A stretch of 64,000 nucleotides of DNA from Bacillus sp. FJAT-45350 (GTDB lineage: Bacteria > Bacillota > Bacilli > Bacillales > NISU01). Location: NCBI RefSeq assembly GCF_002335805.1, contig NZ_NISU01000002.1, positions 76,838 to 140,837 of the forward strand, written 5' to 3'. Made by a program: the position numbers and the translations under genes. Of the stretch, positions 36,906 through 47,817 are shown piece by piece; the stretch's first letter is position 1; each line of letters begins with the position of its first letter. Under the pieces are notes generated by a model. The model saw nothing but the letters and a program-made list of their open reading frames with translations. It did no database searches and was not told where the DNA came from.

Positions 36906-37426
36906 GAAAAACGACTCGCTATCCGGTAAAGGGCGCAAATTCTCTTTGGAAAATTTACAAAACTGTTCCATTTGCGAAAGTGTGTAAAAACTTTATTGTG
37001 ATCCAAATTTCTCGGTATACACCGATTATATCTGTGAAAAATTGGCTCTATCGAAAACTGCTGAAAATGAAAGTGGGCGACCAAACAGCGGTCGCTCTCA
37101 TGGTCATGATGGATATTATGTTTCCAGAAAAAATTTCAATTGGAAGAAATTCAATCATTGGCTACAATACGACGATTCTTGCCCATGAGTATTTAATAGA
37201 GGAATATCGATTAGGTGATGTCATCATCGGTGATGAAGTAATGGTCGGAGCAAATTCAACAATTTTACCTGGTGTAACAATCGGGGATGGTGCTATCGTT
37301 TCAGCAGGAACACTGGTTCATCAAGATGTTCCCCCAGGTAGTTTTGTAGGTGGTAATCCGATGCGAGTTATTTATACAAAAGAAGAGATGGAACAGAGAA
37401 GGAAAGTCGAACAAGAAGAAAAGTAA
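36902..37426 (+). CDS. yvoF: Hexapeptide-repeat acyltransferase YvoF
   Basis: A 174-aa left-handed beta-helix acetyltransferase-type protein. The hexapeptide region covers about residues 70-160 ([16 protein letters not shown], then [24 protein letters not shown]) and ends with GGNPMRVIY, typical of the maltose/galactoside acetyltransferase superfamily. Substrate unknown. The TTG start overlaps the ppaX stop and is preceded by GAGGTGG. B. subtilis yvoF has the same neighbours. Confidence 0.88.
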   Translation: MRKTTRYPVKGANSLWKIYKTVPFAKVCKNFIVIQISRYTPIISVKNWLYRKLLKMKVGDQTAVALMVMMDIMFPEKISIGRNSIIGYNTTILAHEYLIEEYRLGDVIIGDEVMVGANSTILPGVTIGDGAIVSAGTLVHQDVPPGSFVGGNPMRVIYTKEEMEQRRKVEQEEK

Positions 37427-37606
37427 CTGACCCATACATGTGGGAAGGTTGCTTTTTTTGTTTTTGTTATCTCAAACATATTGAATTGAAAAGGCTTTAT
37501 GATAAAATAAAAAGGAATTATAATTGTCAAATTTAAACAACTATAATGATGACTTTTTCGATTATTGACAATCATAATTTAACTATATGAAGGGAGTTGA
37601 AAGAAT

Positions 37607-37975
37607 ATGGAAGATAAGCTAAATCTAATCCTAAGAGCACTAGAGAAGTTGAGTGGTGAAGTAGAAGGAGTAAAGCACGGAGTATATGGACTTAAGCTTG
37701 ACTTGGAGGTTTTTAAGAATCAATTTAAAGAGCATAAAAAAGATTTTAATAACTTAAAGGGAGACGTTCAGTATGTAAGTGAAGAATTGCATGAGCTAAA
37801 GGATGACTTTCATGTATTAAAAACTGATTTTCATGAACATAAAGAAGATTTCCATGAATTTAAATTTGAAACAACTGAAAACTTCGAAAGTGTACATTCT
37901 TCTTTAAACCGTATAGAGCATGACCAGCAAAATGATGTAGTCGCCCTCCTAAAGCAAATAAACGCAAAAAGCTGA
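37607..37975 (+). CDS. Small coiled-coil protein
   Basis: A 122-aa, highly charged helical protein without a known domain. Residues 25-110 form 7-residue periodic helices (LKDDFHVLKTDFHEHKEDFHEFKF), with Phe and His at regular places; the tail reads VVALLKQINAKS. It resembles the protein at 16634 in its opening (a short acidic start, then hydrophobic heptads) and general build, but the heptad residues differ. GAAGGGAG lies before the ATG. Function unknown; coiled-coil assembly is the only supported inference. Confidence 0.7.
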   Translation: MEDKLNLILRALEKLSGEVEGVKHGVYGLKLDLEVFKNQFKEHKKDFNNLKGDVQYVSEELHELKDDFHVLKTDFHEHKEDFHEFKFETTENFESVHSSLNRIEHDQQNDVVALLKQINAKS

Positions 37976-38466
37976 ATTACAAAAAACTTTTTAATTGGTA
38001 ATTGTAAATGGTTAATTGTTAATGTAAAGGAACCACTTCCACTAACCCTCTTTGAATTTTTATCCCACACTGAATTTTATATTATTAATTTCCTACCAGT
38101 ACTAGGCAATCTTCAAGCCGTGTAAAATTAACTTCATTCAATTCAAACCTCTCACTGCATCACACCATTCTAACTGCTATTTCACTAGATTAGTAACACA
38201 ATTCAAAAAAAAATGAATTTCTAGTTAAAAAAAGGTAAAATAAAAGAAGTAGAGAAAAGTTGGACTGGGGTTCCTTTTGGATACAATGCCAGTTCAATTT
38301 TTTTCTGTAAATAATCCTCAGTTTATACAGAATTAATAGAATAATAAAATTAATCTAATTCCTTCACCGTTCTCGGTTGACGTTATAAAAGAACCGGTGT
38401 AAACTTACATAAAATACTCTTTATCTTGTTAGCACATTAGCGAACTAAAGTATGGAGCGTGAAACT
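37976..38466. other. Spacer before the his operon
   Basis: 491 bp without a gene. Near 38000-38025 there are degenerate 7-mer units (TGGTTAATTGTTAATG) of the spacer family. A terminator is at 38260-38305. Downstream, CACCGTTCT (38365 region) and AGAACCGGTG (38388 region) could form a small hairpin in the hisZ leader. No T-box core sequence is visible and no clear promoter could be fixed. Confidence 0.5.
38260..38305 (+). terminator. Terminator upstream of hisZ
   Basis: TTGGACTGG (38260-38268) pairs with CCAGTTCAA (38289-38297) and is followed by seven T. It ends the coiled-coil transcript or attenuates his transcription, depending on where the his promoter lies. Confidence 0.75.
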
Positions 38467-39651
38467 ATGTCAAAGCCATTTATGTTTGAAAAACCATTAG
38501 GTATGAGAGATACATTACCACAATTGTATGATACGAAAAAAAATGTACGTGTAGATATGGAAGAAGAAATTGCACGTTGGGGTTATCAGTCAATTCAAAC
38601 ACCAACGTTAGAATATTACGAAACTGTTGGAGTTGCTTCGGCAATTCTTGATCAACAATTATTTAAACTGTTAGACCAGCAAGGAAATACATTAGTGCTT
38701 CGTCCTGATATGACGGCGCCAATTGCTAGACTCGTTGCGTCATCATTAAAGGAGAAGGCTTTTCCTTTACGCCTTTCTTATCACACAAATCTTTATCGAG
38801 CACAGCAAAAAGAAGGTGGTCGTGCTGCTGAATTTCAGCAAATTGGTGTAGAGCTAATTGGAGATGGAACGGCAAGTGCAGACGGTGAAGTGATTGCGTT
38901 AATGATTGCTGCATTGAAGAAAGCTGGTTTAAAAGATTTCCAAGTGGCGATTGGCCATATCGGCTATGTAAATGCATTGCTTCTTGATGTTGTTGGAAAT
39001 GAAGAACGAGCAAATACATTACGTCGTTATTTATATGAAAAAAATTATGTAGGCTATCGTCAGCATGTAAAGAGCTTGTCCTTATCATCAATTGATAAAA
39101 GTCGTTTACTCAGCCTGTTAAAGCTACGTGGTGGAAGTGAGAAGATTTCAGAAGCAAAAGAGCTGATTCAGACGGCAGAAGGTGAAAAGGCGTTAAGTGA
39201 CTTATCAAAGATTTGGGATGTTCTTGAGAGCTACGGAGTAACTGAGCATTTAAAAATTGATTTAAATCTTGTCATGCACATGAGCTATTACACAGGGGTT
39301 GTATTTGAAGGGTACGGAAGTCGTCTTGGTGTTCCGTTAAGTAGTGGTGGACGTTATGATGAGTTATTGGAGAAGTTCAATCGTCCTTCTCAAGCGACAG
39401 GATTTGGTATTCGTTTAGATCTTTTAGTAGAAGCGATTGGAGCAAAAGGAGAAGATCCTTCTCAAACGTGTATTATTTTTAGTAATGAAAGAAGGAAAGA
39501 AGCGATTGCTCTTGCTGTTGAAAAAAGAGAGGCAGGAGAAGCTGTAGTTTTACAGGACTTATCTGGTGTTGAGGATATGGATGAATTTTCAGAGCAGTTT
39601 GCTGAAGTTGTATATTGCATTGGGAAAGCGAAGAAGGAGGATGGACAGTGA
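38467..39651 (+). CDS. hisZ: ATP phosphoribosyltransferase regulatory subunit HisZ
   Basis: A HisRS-like protein without aminoacylation function that joins short-form HisG to make active, feedback-sensitive ATP phosphoribosyltransferase, the first step of histidine synthesis. The 394-aa product has [10 protein letters not shown] near the start, [20 protein letters not shown] and a class II-like SGGRYDEL stretch near residue 300. ATG 38467 with GGAG nine bases upstream matches the family start; ATG 38452 is a possible alternative. It overlaps hisG by one base (ATGA-type). Confidence 0.95.
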   Translation: MSKPFMFEKPLGMRDTLPQLYDTKKNVRVDMEEEIARWGYQSIQTPTLEYYETVGVASAILDQQLFKLLDQQGNTLVLRPDMTAPIARLVASSLKEKAFPLRLSYHTNLYRAQQKEGGRAAEFQQIGVELIGDGTASADGEVIALMIAALKKAGLKDFQVAIGHIGYVNALLLDVVGNEERANTLRRYLYEKNYVGYRQHVKSLSLSSIDKSRLLSLLKLRGGSEKISEAKELIQTAEGEKALSDLSKIWDVLESYGVTEHLKIDLNLVMHMSYYTGVVFEGYGSRLGVPLSSGGRYDELLEKFNRPSQATGFGIRLDLLVEAIGAKGEDPSQTCIIFSNERRKEAIALAVEKREAGEAVVLQDLSGVEDMDEFSEQFAEVVYCIGKAKKEDGQ

Positions 39652-40292
39652 TGAGTGAGCTATTAACGGTAGCAATGCCAAAGGGACGTATTTTTGAAGA
39701 GGCCGCTGATATGCTTAGAAAGGCAGGGTATGAATTGCCTGCTGAATTTGATGATTCAAGAAAGCTTATCGTCGATGCTCCTGAAGCTGGAATGCGTTTC
39801 ATTCTTGCAAAACCAATGGATGTACCGACATATGTTGAGCATGGAGTTGCGGATGTTGGTGTTGCTGGGAAAGATACAATGATCGAGGAAGAGCGAGATG
39901 TGTATGAGGTTCTCGATTTAAAAATTAGTGAATGCTATTTAGCAGTTGCGGGCTTACCAGGCTTTAAAAAAGGCGATAATATTGCGCCGAAAGTAGCTTC
40001 GAAGTATCCATTACTTGCGACGCGCTATTTTAAAGAGCAAGGAGAACAAGTGGAGATTATAAAATTAAATGGTTCAATAGAGCTTGCGCCACTTGTAGGA
40101 TTAGCAGACCGAATTGTTGATATTGTCTCCACTGGACGTACACTTAGAGAAAATGGATTAGTTGAGCTTGAGTATATTGAGCCAATTACATCTAGATTAA
40201 TTGTAAACCCTGTTAGTTATCGTATGAAAGATGCATTGATAGACCAATTAGTCGAGCGGTTGTCAACGATAATTGAGGAGGGTGAATCGTGA
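39651..40292 (+). CDS. hisG: ATP phosphoribosyltransferase, short form
   Basis: Condenses ATP with PRPP to phosphoribosyl-ATP. The short form (213 aa) lacks the C-terminal regulatory domain and needs HisZ, which precedes it. Visible features are the [12 protein letters not shown] start, [12 protein letters not shown] (about 64-75), and the PRPP loop [15 protein letters not shown] (about 158-172). AAGGAGG lies before ATG 39651, which overlaps the hisZ stop. The stop overlaps hisD. Confidence 0.97.
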   Translation: MSELLTVAMPKGRIFEEAADMLRKAGYELPAEFDDSRKLIVDAPEAGMRFILAKPMDVPTYVEHGVADVGVAGKDTMIEEERDVYEVLDLKISECYLAVAGLPGFKKGDNIAPKVASKYPLLATRYFKEQGEQVEIIKLNGSIELAPLVGLADRIVDIVSTGRTLRENGLVELEYIEPITSRLIVNPVSYRMKDALIDQLVERLSTIIEEGES

Positions 40293-41566
40293 TGAAAATC
40301 ATGCGTGTGACAGATGAGGTGAGTCTTAAGAGAAATATTGACTCAGGAACAGAGATGCAACGAGACGCAGTAACAAATATTATCGCTCAGGTTCGTGAAC
40401 AAGGGGACAAAGCCTTATCAGCATTAACGGAGAAATTTGACGGAGTCTCCCTATCTAACTTTAAAGTGACAAAGGAAGAAATCGAGAAAGCGTACGAAGA
40501 TATCGATGAGACAATTATGCCTGCTTTACGAGACGCTATCGATAATATACGTGATTTTCATCAACGTCAAAAGCGTCAGTCATGGATGACGACAAAAGAG
40601 GATGGGACGATTCTCGGTCAGCAAATTACACCACTTGATTCAGTTGGTTTATATGTACCAGGTGGGACGGCTGCCTATCCTTCTTCAATTATGATGAATG
40701 TGATCCCGGCTCAAGTTGCTGGTGTGAAAAAGATAGTCATTGTTTCTCCACCACAAAAGGGTGGAAACCTACCAGCTGGAGTTCTTGTTGCAGCGAATGA
40801 GCTTGGAGTAGAAGAAATTTATAAGGTTGGTGGAGCTCAAGCGGTTGCTGCATTAGCTTATGGAACTGAGTCGATTCCCGCTGTTGATAAAGTCACAGGA
40901 CCAGGTAACATTTTTGTTGCCCTTGCAAAGCGTGCGGTATTTGGTCATGTAGACATTGATATGATTGCTGGACCTAGTGAAATTGTTGTTCTAGCAGATG
41001 AAAAAGCAAACCCGGCCTATGTAGCAGCAGACCTTTTATCACAAGCAGAGCACGATAAGCTTGCATCTGCTGTTCTAGTTACTACAAGCCAGGAACTAGC
41101 TGAAAAGGTTGCAAATGAAGTAGAAGTACAACTATCTACACTTCCAAGGGAAGAAATAGCGAGAGCTTCAATTGAGGACTATGGAGTAATTTATGTTGTT
41201 GATAACCTAGTAGAAGCTGTCGATGTTGTAAATCAGTTAGCTCCAGAACATTTAGAAATACTAACAGAAGAGCCAATGCTTTTAGTAGGGAAAATTCGTC
41301 ATGCTGGAGCAATTTTTGTTGGGCCTTATAGCTCTGAACCGGTTGGAGACTATTTTGCTGGACCAAATCATGTGTTACCGACAAATGGAACAGCTAGATT
41401 TTCTAGTCCATTAAATGTAGATGATTTCACAAAAAAATCGAGTATTATTTCATATAGCAAAGAGGCACTTCTAGCGAATGGTGAGAAAATTATGAGCCTT
41501 GCGAGACTTGAGGGACTTGAAGCTCATGCTCGTGCCGTTGAGAAGCGAATGGAGGAAAAGAAATGA
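40292..41566 (+). CDS. hisD: Histidinol dehydrogenase
   Basis: Zinc enzyme for the last two steps, L-histidinol to histidine with NAD. At 424 aa, [14 protein letters not shown] and [15 protein letters not shown] are cofactor-region signatures; zinc and catalytic residues are in [11 protein letters not shown] (about 248-258), EHLEI (about 322) and [15 protein letters not shown] (about 350-364). ATG 40292 overlaps the hisG stop as ATGA; GTG 40289 is possible. Its stop overlaps hisB by four bases. Confidence 0.97.
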   Translation: MKIMRVTDEVSLKRNIDSGTEMQRDAVTNIIAQVREQGDKALSALTEKFDGVSLSNFKVTKEEIEKAYEDIDETIMPALRDAIDNIRDFHQRQKRQSWMTTKEDGTILGQQITPLDSVGLYVPGGTAAYPSSIMMNVIPAQVAGVKKIVIVSPPQKGGNLPAGVLVAANELGVEEIYKVGGAQAVAALAYGTESIPAVDKVTGPGNIFVALAKRAVFGHVDIDMIAGPSEIVVLADEKANPAYVAADLLSQAEHDKLASAVLVTTSQELAEKVANEVEVQLSTLPREEIARASIEDYGVIYVVDNLVEAVDVVNQLAPEHLEILTEEPMLLVGKIRHAGAIFVGPYSSEPVGDYFAGPNHVLPTNGTARFSSPLNVDDFTKKSSIISYSKEALLANGEKIMSLARLEGLEAHARAVEKRMEEKK

Positions 41567-42153
41567 GTGAACGTATTTCTAGTATTGAACGTATAACAAA
41601 CGAAACACAAATCAAACTACAGTTTGCGATTGATGGAGAAGGAAAATCAGAGATCAATTCTCCTGTACCTTTTATGAATCATATGCTTGATTTGTTTACA
41701 AAGCATGGTCATTTTGATTTGAAAATCGAGGCGACTGGTGATACAGAAATTGATGATCATCATACAACGGAGGACATTGGAATTTGCTTAGGACATGTCT
41801 TAAAAGAGGCTCTTGGTGACAAAAAAGGGATTAAACGCTACGGGAATGCCTTTGTTCCGATGGATGAAACTCTGGCGCAAGTCGTTGTTGATTTAAGTAA
41901 TCGTCCACATTTAGAGTATCGTGTAGAACTACCGAGTGCGAAAGTCGGTACATTTGATACAGAATTAGTGCATGAATTTTTAGCGAAGATGGCAATTGAA
42001 GCAAGAATGAACCTTCATGTCATTGTTCATTATGGGACAAACACACATCATATTATTGAAGCAATTTTTAAAGCGCTAGCTCGTGCCATTGATGATGCGA
42101 CACAGCTGGACCCAAGAGTTAAAGGGGTTCCGTCAACGAAAGGAATGTTATAG
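41563..42153 (+). CDS. hisB: Imidazoleglycerol-phosphate dehydratase
   Basis: Manganese enzyme converting imidazole-glycerol phosphate to imidazole-acetol phosphate. At 196 aa it is the single-function form. Two His-rich repeats bind the metals: [10 protein letters not shown] (about 65-74) and the later FEAxxHH-type segment [15 protein letters not shown] (about 163-177). [13 protein letters not shown] near the start is characteristic. It is coupled to hisD, and hisH begins immediately after its stop. Confidence 0.97.
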   Translation: MSERISSIERITNETQIKLQFAIDGEGKSEINSPVPFMNHMLDLFTKHGHFDLKIEATGDTEIDDHHTTEDIGICLGHVLKEALGDKKGIKRYGNAFVPMDETLAQVVVDLSNRPHLEYRVELPSAKVGTFDTELVHEFLAKMAIEARMNLHVIVHYGTNTHHIIEAIFKALARAIDDATQLDPRVKGVPSTKGML

Positions 42154-42786
42154 ATGATAGGGATCATTGATTATGGAATGGGAAACCTACATAGCGTTAG
42201 TAAAGCTTTAGAGCGTTTAGACTTTGAGTATTTTATCTCTGAAAAACCAGAAGAGCTAAAACAGGCAACTGGTTTAATTTTACCAGGTGTAGGCTCATTT
42301 CGTGATGCAATGGAGATTTTGCAGAAGGATGGGTTAGCTGATTTTGTTACTAGCTGGGCTAATGATGGTAAGCCACTTTTAGGCATTTGTTTAGGCATGC
42401 AGTTGTTATTTGAAGGAAGTGAAGAGAACGGGGAAACGGAAGGATTAAAGCTTTTATCAGGTGTGGTAAAACGATTCTCGGGTGTTACGTCTGATGGCGA
42501 GAAGTACAAGGTTCCTCATATGGGCTGGAATCGTCTTCAGTTTCATAATCCAGAGCATTCATTATTAGAAAATGTTGAAAAGGGCCATGTGTACTTTGTT
42601 CATTCATATGTCGTGCGAACGGAGGACAAAGAGGTTGTCCTTGCAAGCAGTGACTATGACGGTGAAGTGCCAGCAGTCGTTGGTCGATACAATGTTCTTG
42701 GGACACAGTTTCATCCAGAGAAGAGTAGCTCAATTGGGATGAGTATACTACGTAACTTTGGTGCGATCGTAGAGGGGAGAAAATAA
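42154..42786 (+). CDS. hisH: Imidazole glycerol phosphate synthase, glutaminase HisH
   Basis: Releases ammonia from glutamine and channels it to HisF. At 210 aa, it is a class I glutamine amidotransferase with an oxyanion loop LPGVGSF (about 45-51), nucleophile Cys in GICLGMQLL (about 78-86), and the His/Glu pair in TQFHPEKSS (about 187-195). The ATG follows the hisB stop directly; the ribosome site lies inside hisB. Confidence 0.97.
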   Translation: MIGIIDYGMGNLHSVSKALERLDFEYFISEKPEELKQATGLILPGVGSFRDAMEILQKDGLADFVTSWANDGKPLLGICLGMQLLFEGSEENGETEGLKLLSGVVKRFSGVTSDGEKYKVPHMGWNRLQFHNPEHSLLENVEKGHVYFVHSYVVRTEDKEVVLASSDYDGEVPAVVGRYNVLGTQFHPEKSSSIGMSILRNFGAIVEGRK

Positions 42787-42788
42787 CA

Positions 42789-43532
42789 ATGAGTTCTTTT
42801 ATTATATATCCAGCAATTGATATGCGTAACGGGAAATGTGTACGGCTAGTTCAAGGGGATTACAATCAAGAAACGATTTATGGAGATTCGCCTTTTGAGA
42901 TGGCAAAGCAATTTGCTGAAGATGGTGCTGAATGGATTCATATGGTTGACTTAGACGGAGCAAAAGAGAAAAAGCGTGTCAATCATGAGTTTGTTGTACG
43001 TGTCGCAAAGGAACTTGATGCCAAGGTACAAATTGGTGGGGGAATCCGTACAGCTGAGGATGTAGCTTACTATTTGGACAATGGTGTAGACCGAGTAATC
43101 TTAGGAAGTGTCGCTGTAAATGCTCCGGACTTCACAAAGGAAATGCTTCAAAAGTATGGAGAAAAAATTGCAATTGGCCTAGATGCTCGTGATGGCTACG
43201 TTGCCACAGAAGGCTGGTTAGAAACATCAAAGGTGAAAGCGACTGATCTTGCTAAAGAAATGGCAAGCTACGGTGCGGAAGTGTTTATTTTTACTGATAT
43301 TTCTCGTGATGGCATGCTTTCTGGACCGAATACGGAAGCAATTGCAGCTCTTGCTGAAGCAACAGGGAAAGAGGTTATTGCATCAGGTGGTGTGAGTAGC
43401 CTAGCTGATTTAACTGAGCTTCGTGCTGAGAAGAGTAAAGGTGTAGCAGGGGCTATCGTTGGGAAAGCACTGTACACAAATCAATTTACGTTAAAAGAAG
43501 CGCTAAGAGAGGGGAACGAAGATGCTAACTAA
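42789..43532 (+). CDS. hisA: ProFAR isomerase HisA
   Basis: An Amadori isomerase that opens the ribose ring in ProFAR. The 247-aa TIM barrel has a general-acid/base Asp in [13 protein letters not shown] (about 7-19) and a second in [12 protein letters not shown] (about 164-175), with phosphate-binding IQIGGGIRT-like and [11 protein letters not shown] loops. AGGGGAG lies before the ATG, two bases after hisH. It overlaps hisF by 11 bp. Confidence 0.97.
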   Translation: MSSFIIYPAIDMRNGKCVRLVQGDYNQETIYGDSPFEMAKQFAEDGAEWIHMVDLDGAKEKKRVNHEFVVRVAKELDAKVQIGGGIRTAEDVAYYLDNGVDRVILGSVAVNAPDFTKEMLQKYGEKIAIGLDARDGYVATEGWLETSKVKATDLAKEMASYGAEVFIFTDISRDGMLSGPNTEAIAALAEATGKEVIASGGVSSLADLTELRAEKSKGVAGAIVGKALYTNQFTLKEALREGNEDAN

Positions 43533-44280
43533 ACGAATTATCCCTTGCTTAGACGTAAAAGAAGGACGAGTAGTAAAAGGGGTTCAATTTGTAGATTTAC
43601 GCGATGCTGGGGATCCTGTTGAACTTGCTGCTTTCTATGACGAGCAAGGAGCGGATGAGCTAGTTTTCTTAGATATTTCTGCCTCGCATGAAGGAAGAGA
43701 AACGATGGTAGAGGTCGTAGAAGAGGTAGCTGGTAAACTAGCAATTCCTTTTACAGTTGGTGGCGGTATTAATTCTTTAGCTGATATGAAGCGAGTATTA
43801 CGTGCTGGTGCAGATAAAGTATCCTTGAATACAGCAGCTGTGAAACGTCCTGAATTAATCACAGAAGGGTCAGATTATTTCGGTTCACAATGTATTGTTG
43901 TAGCAATAGATGCAAAGTACGATGAGGAGCTTGGCTCTTGGCGTATTTACACTCATGGAGGTCGTACACCAACTGAGTGGGAAGTAACGGATTGGGCGAA
44001 AGAGGCAGTTCGTCGTGGTGCAGGTGAAATTCTATTAACGAGTATGGACCAAGACGGGGCGAAAAATGGCTTTAATATCGCTTTAACAAAGGCAGTGAAC
44101 GAAGCTGTGACTGTTCCTGTAATTGCTTCAGGTGGTGCAGGGGCAAAAGAGCACTTTTACGATGTCTTTACAGAGGCAAAAGCAGATGCAGCATTAGCAG
44201 CGTCTATCTTTCATTATAAAGAAACGTCAGTGGCAGAAGTAAAAGCAGACTTAAAAGAAAAAGGGGTTGAAGTACGATGA
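43522..44280 (+). CDS. hisF: Imidazole glycerol phosphate synthase, cyclase HisF
   Basis: Uses ammonia from HisH to make imidazole-glycerol phosphate and AICAR. The 252-aa TIM barrel has catalytic Asp residues in [13 protein letters not shown] (D11 region) and [11 protein letters not shown] (about 174-184), and phosphate loops FTVGGGI and ASGGAGA. AGAGGGG precedes the ATG in hisA. Its TGA overlaps the hisI start as ATGA. Confidence 0.97.
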   Translation: MLTKRIIPCLDVKEGRVVKGVQFVDLRDAGDPVELAAFYDEQGADELVFLDISASHEGRETMVEVVEEVAGKLAIPFTVGGGINSLADMKRVLRAGADKVSLNTAAVKRPELITEGSDYFGSQCIVVAIDAKYDEELGSWRIYTHGGRTPTEWEVTDWAKEAVRRGAGEILLTSMDQDGAKNGFNIALTKAVNEAVTVPVIASGGAGAKEHFYDVFTEAKADAALAASIFHYKETSVAEVKADLKEKGVEVR

Positions 44281-44921
44281 GCAATGTCCAAATCAAATTT
44301 GATGAAAAGGGTCTTGTTCCAGCGATCGTTCAAGATGCAGTAAGTAAAGAAGTATTAACTCTTGCTTACATGAATGAAGATTCCCTACAAAAGTCGATTG
44401 AAACGAAAGAAACATGGTTTTATAGTCGTTCACGCCAAGAGCTATGGCACAAAGGAGCAACATCGGGAAACACACAAACGATCATTGATATGAAATATGA
44501 TTGTGATTCAGATGCAATTGTTGTTCTTGTCGTGCCAGAAGGTCCTGCTTGCCATAAAGGTGTATATAGCTGTTTTGACGAATCATTACTTGGAAATGAG
44601 ACTAAGTCAATGAGTAATCGTTTTGAGATTATTAACGAGCTTGAACAAACGATTGCCCAACGTGAAGCAGAGCGCCCAGAAGGTGCGTACACTACATATT
44701 TATTTGAAAAAGGTGTAGATAAAATCCTTAAAAAAGTTGGCGAAGAGGCTAGTGAAGTCATTATTGCAGCCAAAAACCGTGATAAGGAAGAATTGAAGTG
44801 GGAAACTGCTGATCTTCTTTACCATCTATTAGTATTACTTCGAGAGCAAAAGTTACCATTAGATGATGTACTTGCTGTGCTAGAGGAAAGACACAGTTCG
44901 AAGGGTAATGACAATGGTTAA
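44277..44921 (+). CDS. hisI: Bifunctional phosphoribosyl-AMP cyclohydrolase / phosphoribosyl-ATP pyrophosphatase
   Basis: Two early steps in one 214-aa protein. The HisI half (1-115) carries the zinc-site cysteines in [12 protein letters not shown] and [12 protein letters not shown]. The HisE half (about 120-212) is an all-helical pyrophosphohydrolase with [15 protein letters not shown] and [13 protein letters not shown]. The last two codons (Asn-Gly) and the TAA stop lie within the first two units of a TGGTTAA array, so the C-terminus borders on repeat DNA. It closes the his operon. Confidence 0.96.
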   Translation: MSNVQIKFDEKGLVPAIVQDAVSKEVLTLAYMNEDSLQKSIETKETWFYSRSRQELWHKGATSGNTQTIIDMKYDCDSDAIVVLVVPEGPACHKGVYSCFDESLLGNETKSMSNRFEIINELEQTIAQREAERPEGAYTTYLFEKGVDKILKKVGEEASEVIIAAKNRDKEELKWETADLLYHLLVLLREQKLPLDDVLAVLEERHSSKGNDNG

Positions 44922-45085
44922 TGGTTAATGGTTAATGGTTAATTGCGAATTGCTAATAGCGAATTGCAAATTGCAAAATAGAAAACGGAAGCTGAACCTT
45001 TGTTCTGCCTCCGTTTTTTAATACAATCAAAACAAACGATCATTAATTAACAATTAAAATTCATAACTCATAACTCAAAATTCAA
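44914..45085. repeat. TGGTTAA array, his terminator and right arm
   Basis: Four copies of ATGGTTA (44914-44941) begin inside the hisI stop region. AATTGCGAATTGCTAATAGC and TTGCAAA units follow, then a terminator (44982-45019) and a right arm of AATTCATAACTCATAACTC (about 45058-45078). The array is the inverse complement of the TTAACCA array at 17138. yvcD begins about 120 bp later. Confidence 0.88.
44982..45019 (+). terminator. Terminator of the his operon
   Basis: AAAACGGA pairs with TCCGTTTT, with inner GC/GC and GAAC/GTTC pairs and a 4-nt loop. The T-run is six long. Confidence 0.9.
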
Positions 45086-45205
45086 CTTCCCTTTTGGTTT
45101 GTAAAATCTTAAATGACAAAATTACTAAATCCATATTTCAACGAAGGAAAAGTGTAGTATACTTGCATTAATAATGATCTAAGTGATGGAGGTACAATTT
45201 GTTAG

Positions 45206-46237
45206 ATGGATTTTGAGAGGCACAACAAGAGAGAGAAACTAGGAAGGATTATTCCCTTTTACCAAAATGGTGAGTTCTATTTTAACAAGGGTCTAATTGC
45301 ATATCAAAAAAAGCAGGTACCAAAGGCTGTTAAGCTAATGGAAACAGCAATTAAGCTGAGTGAGGACGAACCGATGTTCCATTGTCAGCTTGCTGCTGTG
45401 TTAAGTGAATTAGGACAATACGAGCGTTCGAATGAAATCCTACAGTATGTACTAGATGAGCTAGACTCAAGTATGGATGAATGTTATTTTTTTATGGCAA
45501 ATAACTTTGCTTATTTAGGGCTATTTGATAAGGCAGAAGAATCCGCAAAGAAATATATGAGCATTAGTCCTGACGGGGAATTTTCTCACGATTCAGATGA
45601 TCTTCTTGATTTACTTAAATTTGAAAAAGAAGATGATGATTTAGATGAGGAAGAGGACTTAATTATTGAATATGATTATATATGCCGACTGGTAGAAACG
45701 GAAAAGTACGAGCTAGCTATTAAGAGGCTGGAAACGATGATGAACGAGTATCCTACGTTTTGGCCTGCATATAATCATCTATCGACTGTATTATTTGATA
45801 TTGGACGGAAAGAAGAAGCATTACAGTTGTGTAAAGAGGTACTTGAAAAAGATAAAGGTAACCTAATTGCTCGTTGCAATTTAGCCCAATTTTATTATAA
45901 AAATGGTCAAAAAGACGAGGCGGATTCAATGATTCGCTTGCTTATTTGTGTGCTCCCAATCGACTTTGATCATCGCTTTAAAGTGGCGTCAACTCTTTGT
46001 ATGGTAGGTTATTACGCGGAGGCTCATAAATTATTGCTTCAATTGGAAAAGCGGTTTTATGGACAAAAACCAAGCTTCTTTCGTTGTCTTGCTGTTGCTG
46101 CATATCATAATGGTGATATGAAGAAGGCTTTTGCGAGTTGGAAGATCGCTGGTGATTTAGGTGATGGTAAGGCAAAAGAAATACTAACAAAAGAAGAAAA
46201 TCACTTGCTGACAGAAGCAGATGTATTTTATGACTAA
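45206..46237 (+). CDS. yvcD: Tetratricopeptide-repeat protein YvcD
   Basis: A 343-aa, mostly helical protein with about six TPR units: examples are GLIAYQKKQVPKAVKLMETAIKL (about 28-50), ANNFAYLGLFDKAEESAKKY, YNHLSTVLFDIGRKEEALQLCKEV and CNLAQFYYKNGQKDEADSMI. An acidic linker (EKEDDDLDEEEDL) splits two TPR blocks near residue 140. TPRs scaffold protein contacts; no partner is known. B. subtilis YvcD has the same place beside trxB. No signal peptide, so it should be cytoplasmic. Confidence 0.85.
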   Translation: MDFERHNKREKLGRIIPFYQNGEFYFNKGLIAYQKKQVPKAVKLMETAIKLSEDEPMFHCQLAAVLSELGQYERSNEILQYVLDELDSSMDECYFFMANNFAYLGLFDKAEESAKKYMSISPDGEFSHDSDDLLDLLKFEKEDDDLDEEEDLIIEYDYICRLVETEKYELAIKRLETMMNEYPTFWPAYNHLSTVLFDIGRKEEALQLCKEVLEKDKGNLIARCNLAQFYYKNGQKDEADSMIRLLICVLPIDFDHRFKVASTLCMVGYYAEAHKLLLQLEKRFYGQKPSFFRCLAVAAYHNGDMKKAFASWKIAGDLGDGKAKEILTKEENHLLTEADVFYD

Positions 46238-46344
46238 TCCCAATCATATGCTGAGCAAATAATTAGACATCATGATAGCGATTCTTTAGGATAGAAAATG
46301 GATAGTATATAAAAAGTACGTAAATCGTATCGGTTAGATGTTAG

Positions 46345-47289
<945 letters not shown>

Positions 47290-47398
47290 TTATGAATTCT
47301 AATTTATGAGTTATGAATTGGCTAAAAGCGGTTGAACTTTGTTCATCCGCTTTTAGAAATTAATTCATAATCGATAACTCATAATTCATAATTAAATT
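47290..47398. repeat. Spacer-family arms around the trxB terminator
   Basis: Left arm ATTATGAATTCTAATTTATG...TTATGAATT (47290-47320), a terminator hairpin (47322-47356), and right arm AATTCATAATCGATAACTC plus ATTCATAATTAA (47361-47395). The arms are inverse complements, so RNA across the spacer would place the terminator at the tip of a longer stem. This is the clearest single example of the arm-terminator-arm layout. Confidence 0.88.
47322..47356 (+). terminator. Terminator after trxB
   Basis: A perfect CTAAAAGCGG/CCGCTTTTAG stem with inner GAAC/GTTC. The T-run is within the stem. Confidence 0.75.
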
Positions 47399-47502
47399 AA
47401 CATTTCCGTAACTCCATCTTAACTCCTTTGTAACAGTCATGAAATAAAAAAAGGGTAGGATATAGTTAAGTAATTGACCCCCTTTTTTATATATTTACCT
47501 TT

Positions 47503-47533
47503 TGCACGAGCATAGGCTCGTGCCTTTTTTATG
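47503..47533 (+). terminator. Second terminator-like hairpin downstream of trxB
   Basis: GCACGAGC, ATAG loop, GCTCGTGC and TTTTTT: a very strong hairpin with no gene within the 200 bp before it. It would end read-through from trxB or a short unannotated RNA. An AAAAAAGGG/CCCCCTTTTTT pair lies just upstream (about 47446-47487). Confidence 0.85.
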
Positions 47534-47677
47534 CACTCAATATGTTTCGAAAGCATGAAATGGTTTCGTGGCTCTAGTTTCAAAAATCTCCCACACTCTT
47601 ACAAGAAATTCCCATAGGCTATAATCTATGGCTTCTGTATAATTTAAAGGGTTGTTTGTCCTCTGTTTTTTAGTTTG

Positions 47678-47691
47678 TGAAACTGTTTTCA
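47678..47691. promoter_or_regulatory. cre-like palindrome upstream of the yvcI-crh operon
   Basis: TGAAACTGTTTTCA resembles the CcpA site TGAAANCGNTTTCA with one central mismatch (TG for CG). It is symmetric (GTGAAA/TTTCAC) and lies 127 bp before yvcI. CcpA with HPr-Ser-P or Crh-Ser-P binds such sites; crh is the last gene of the operon. A chance match is possible. Confidence 0.4.
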
Positions 47692-47817
47692 CTATAGTTT
47701 GTATTGAGAAGTATTTTGTTTAGCGTGCGCTCTGATTGTTAGCTTTAAGAAATGGTAGTATACTAACATTAGACGATAACGTGTAAAAATAGCTGTTATG
47801 AAACTGAGGTGATGTTG

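Noticed and set aside
37976-38466. T-box riboswitch before hisZ
   Set aside because: No TGGTACCGCG-like core or T-loop box was found; only a terminator and a small inverted repeat are visible.
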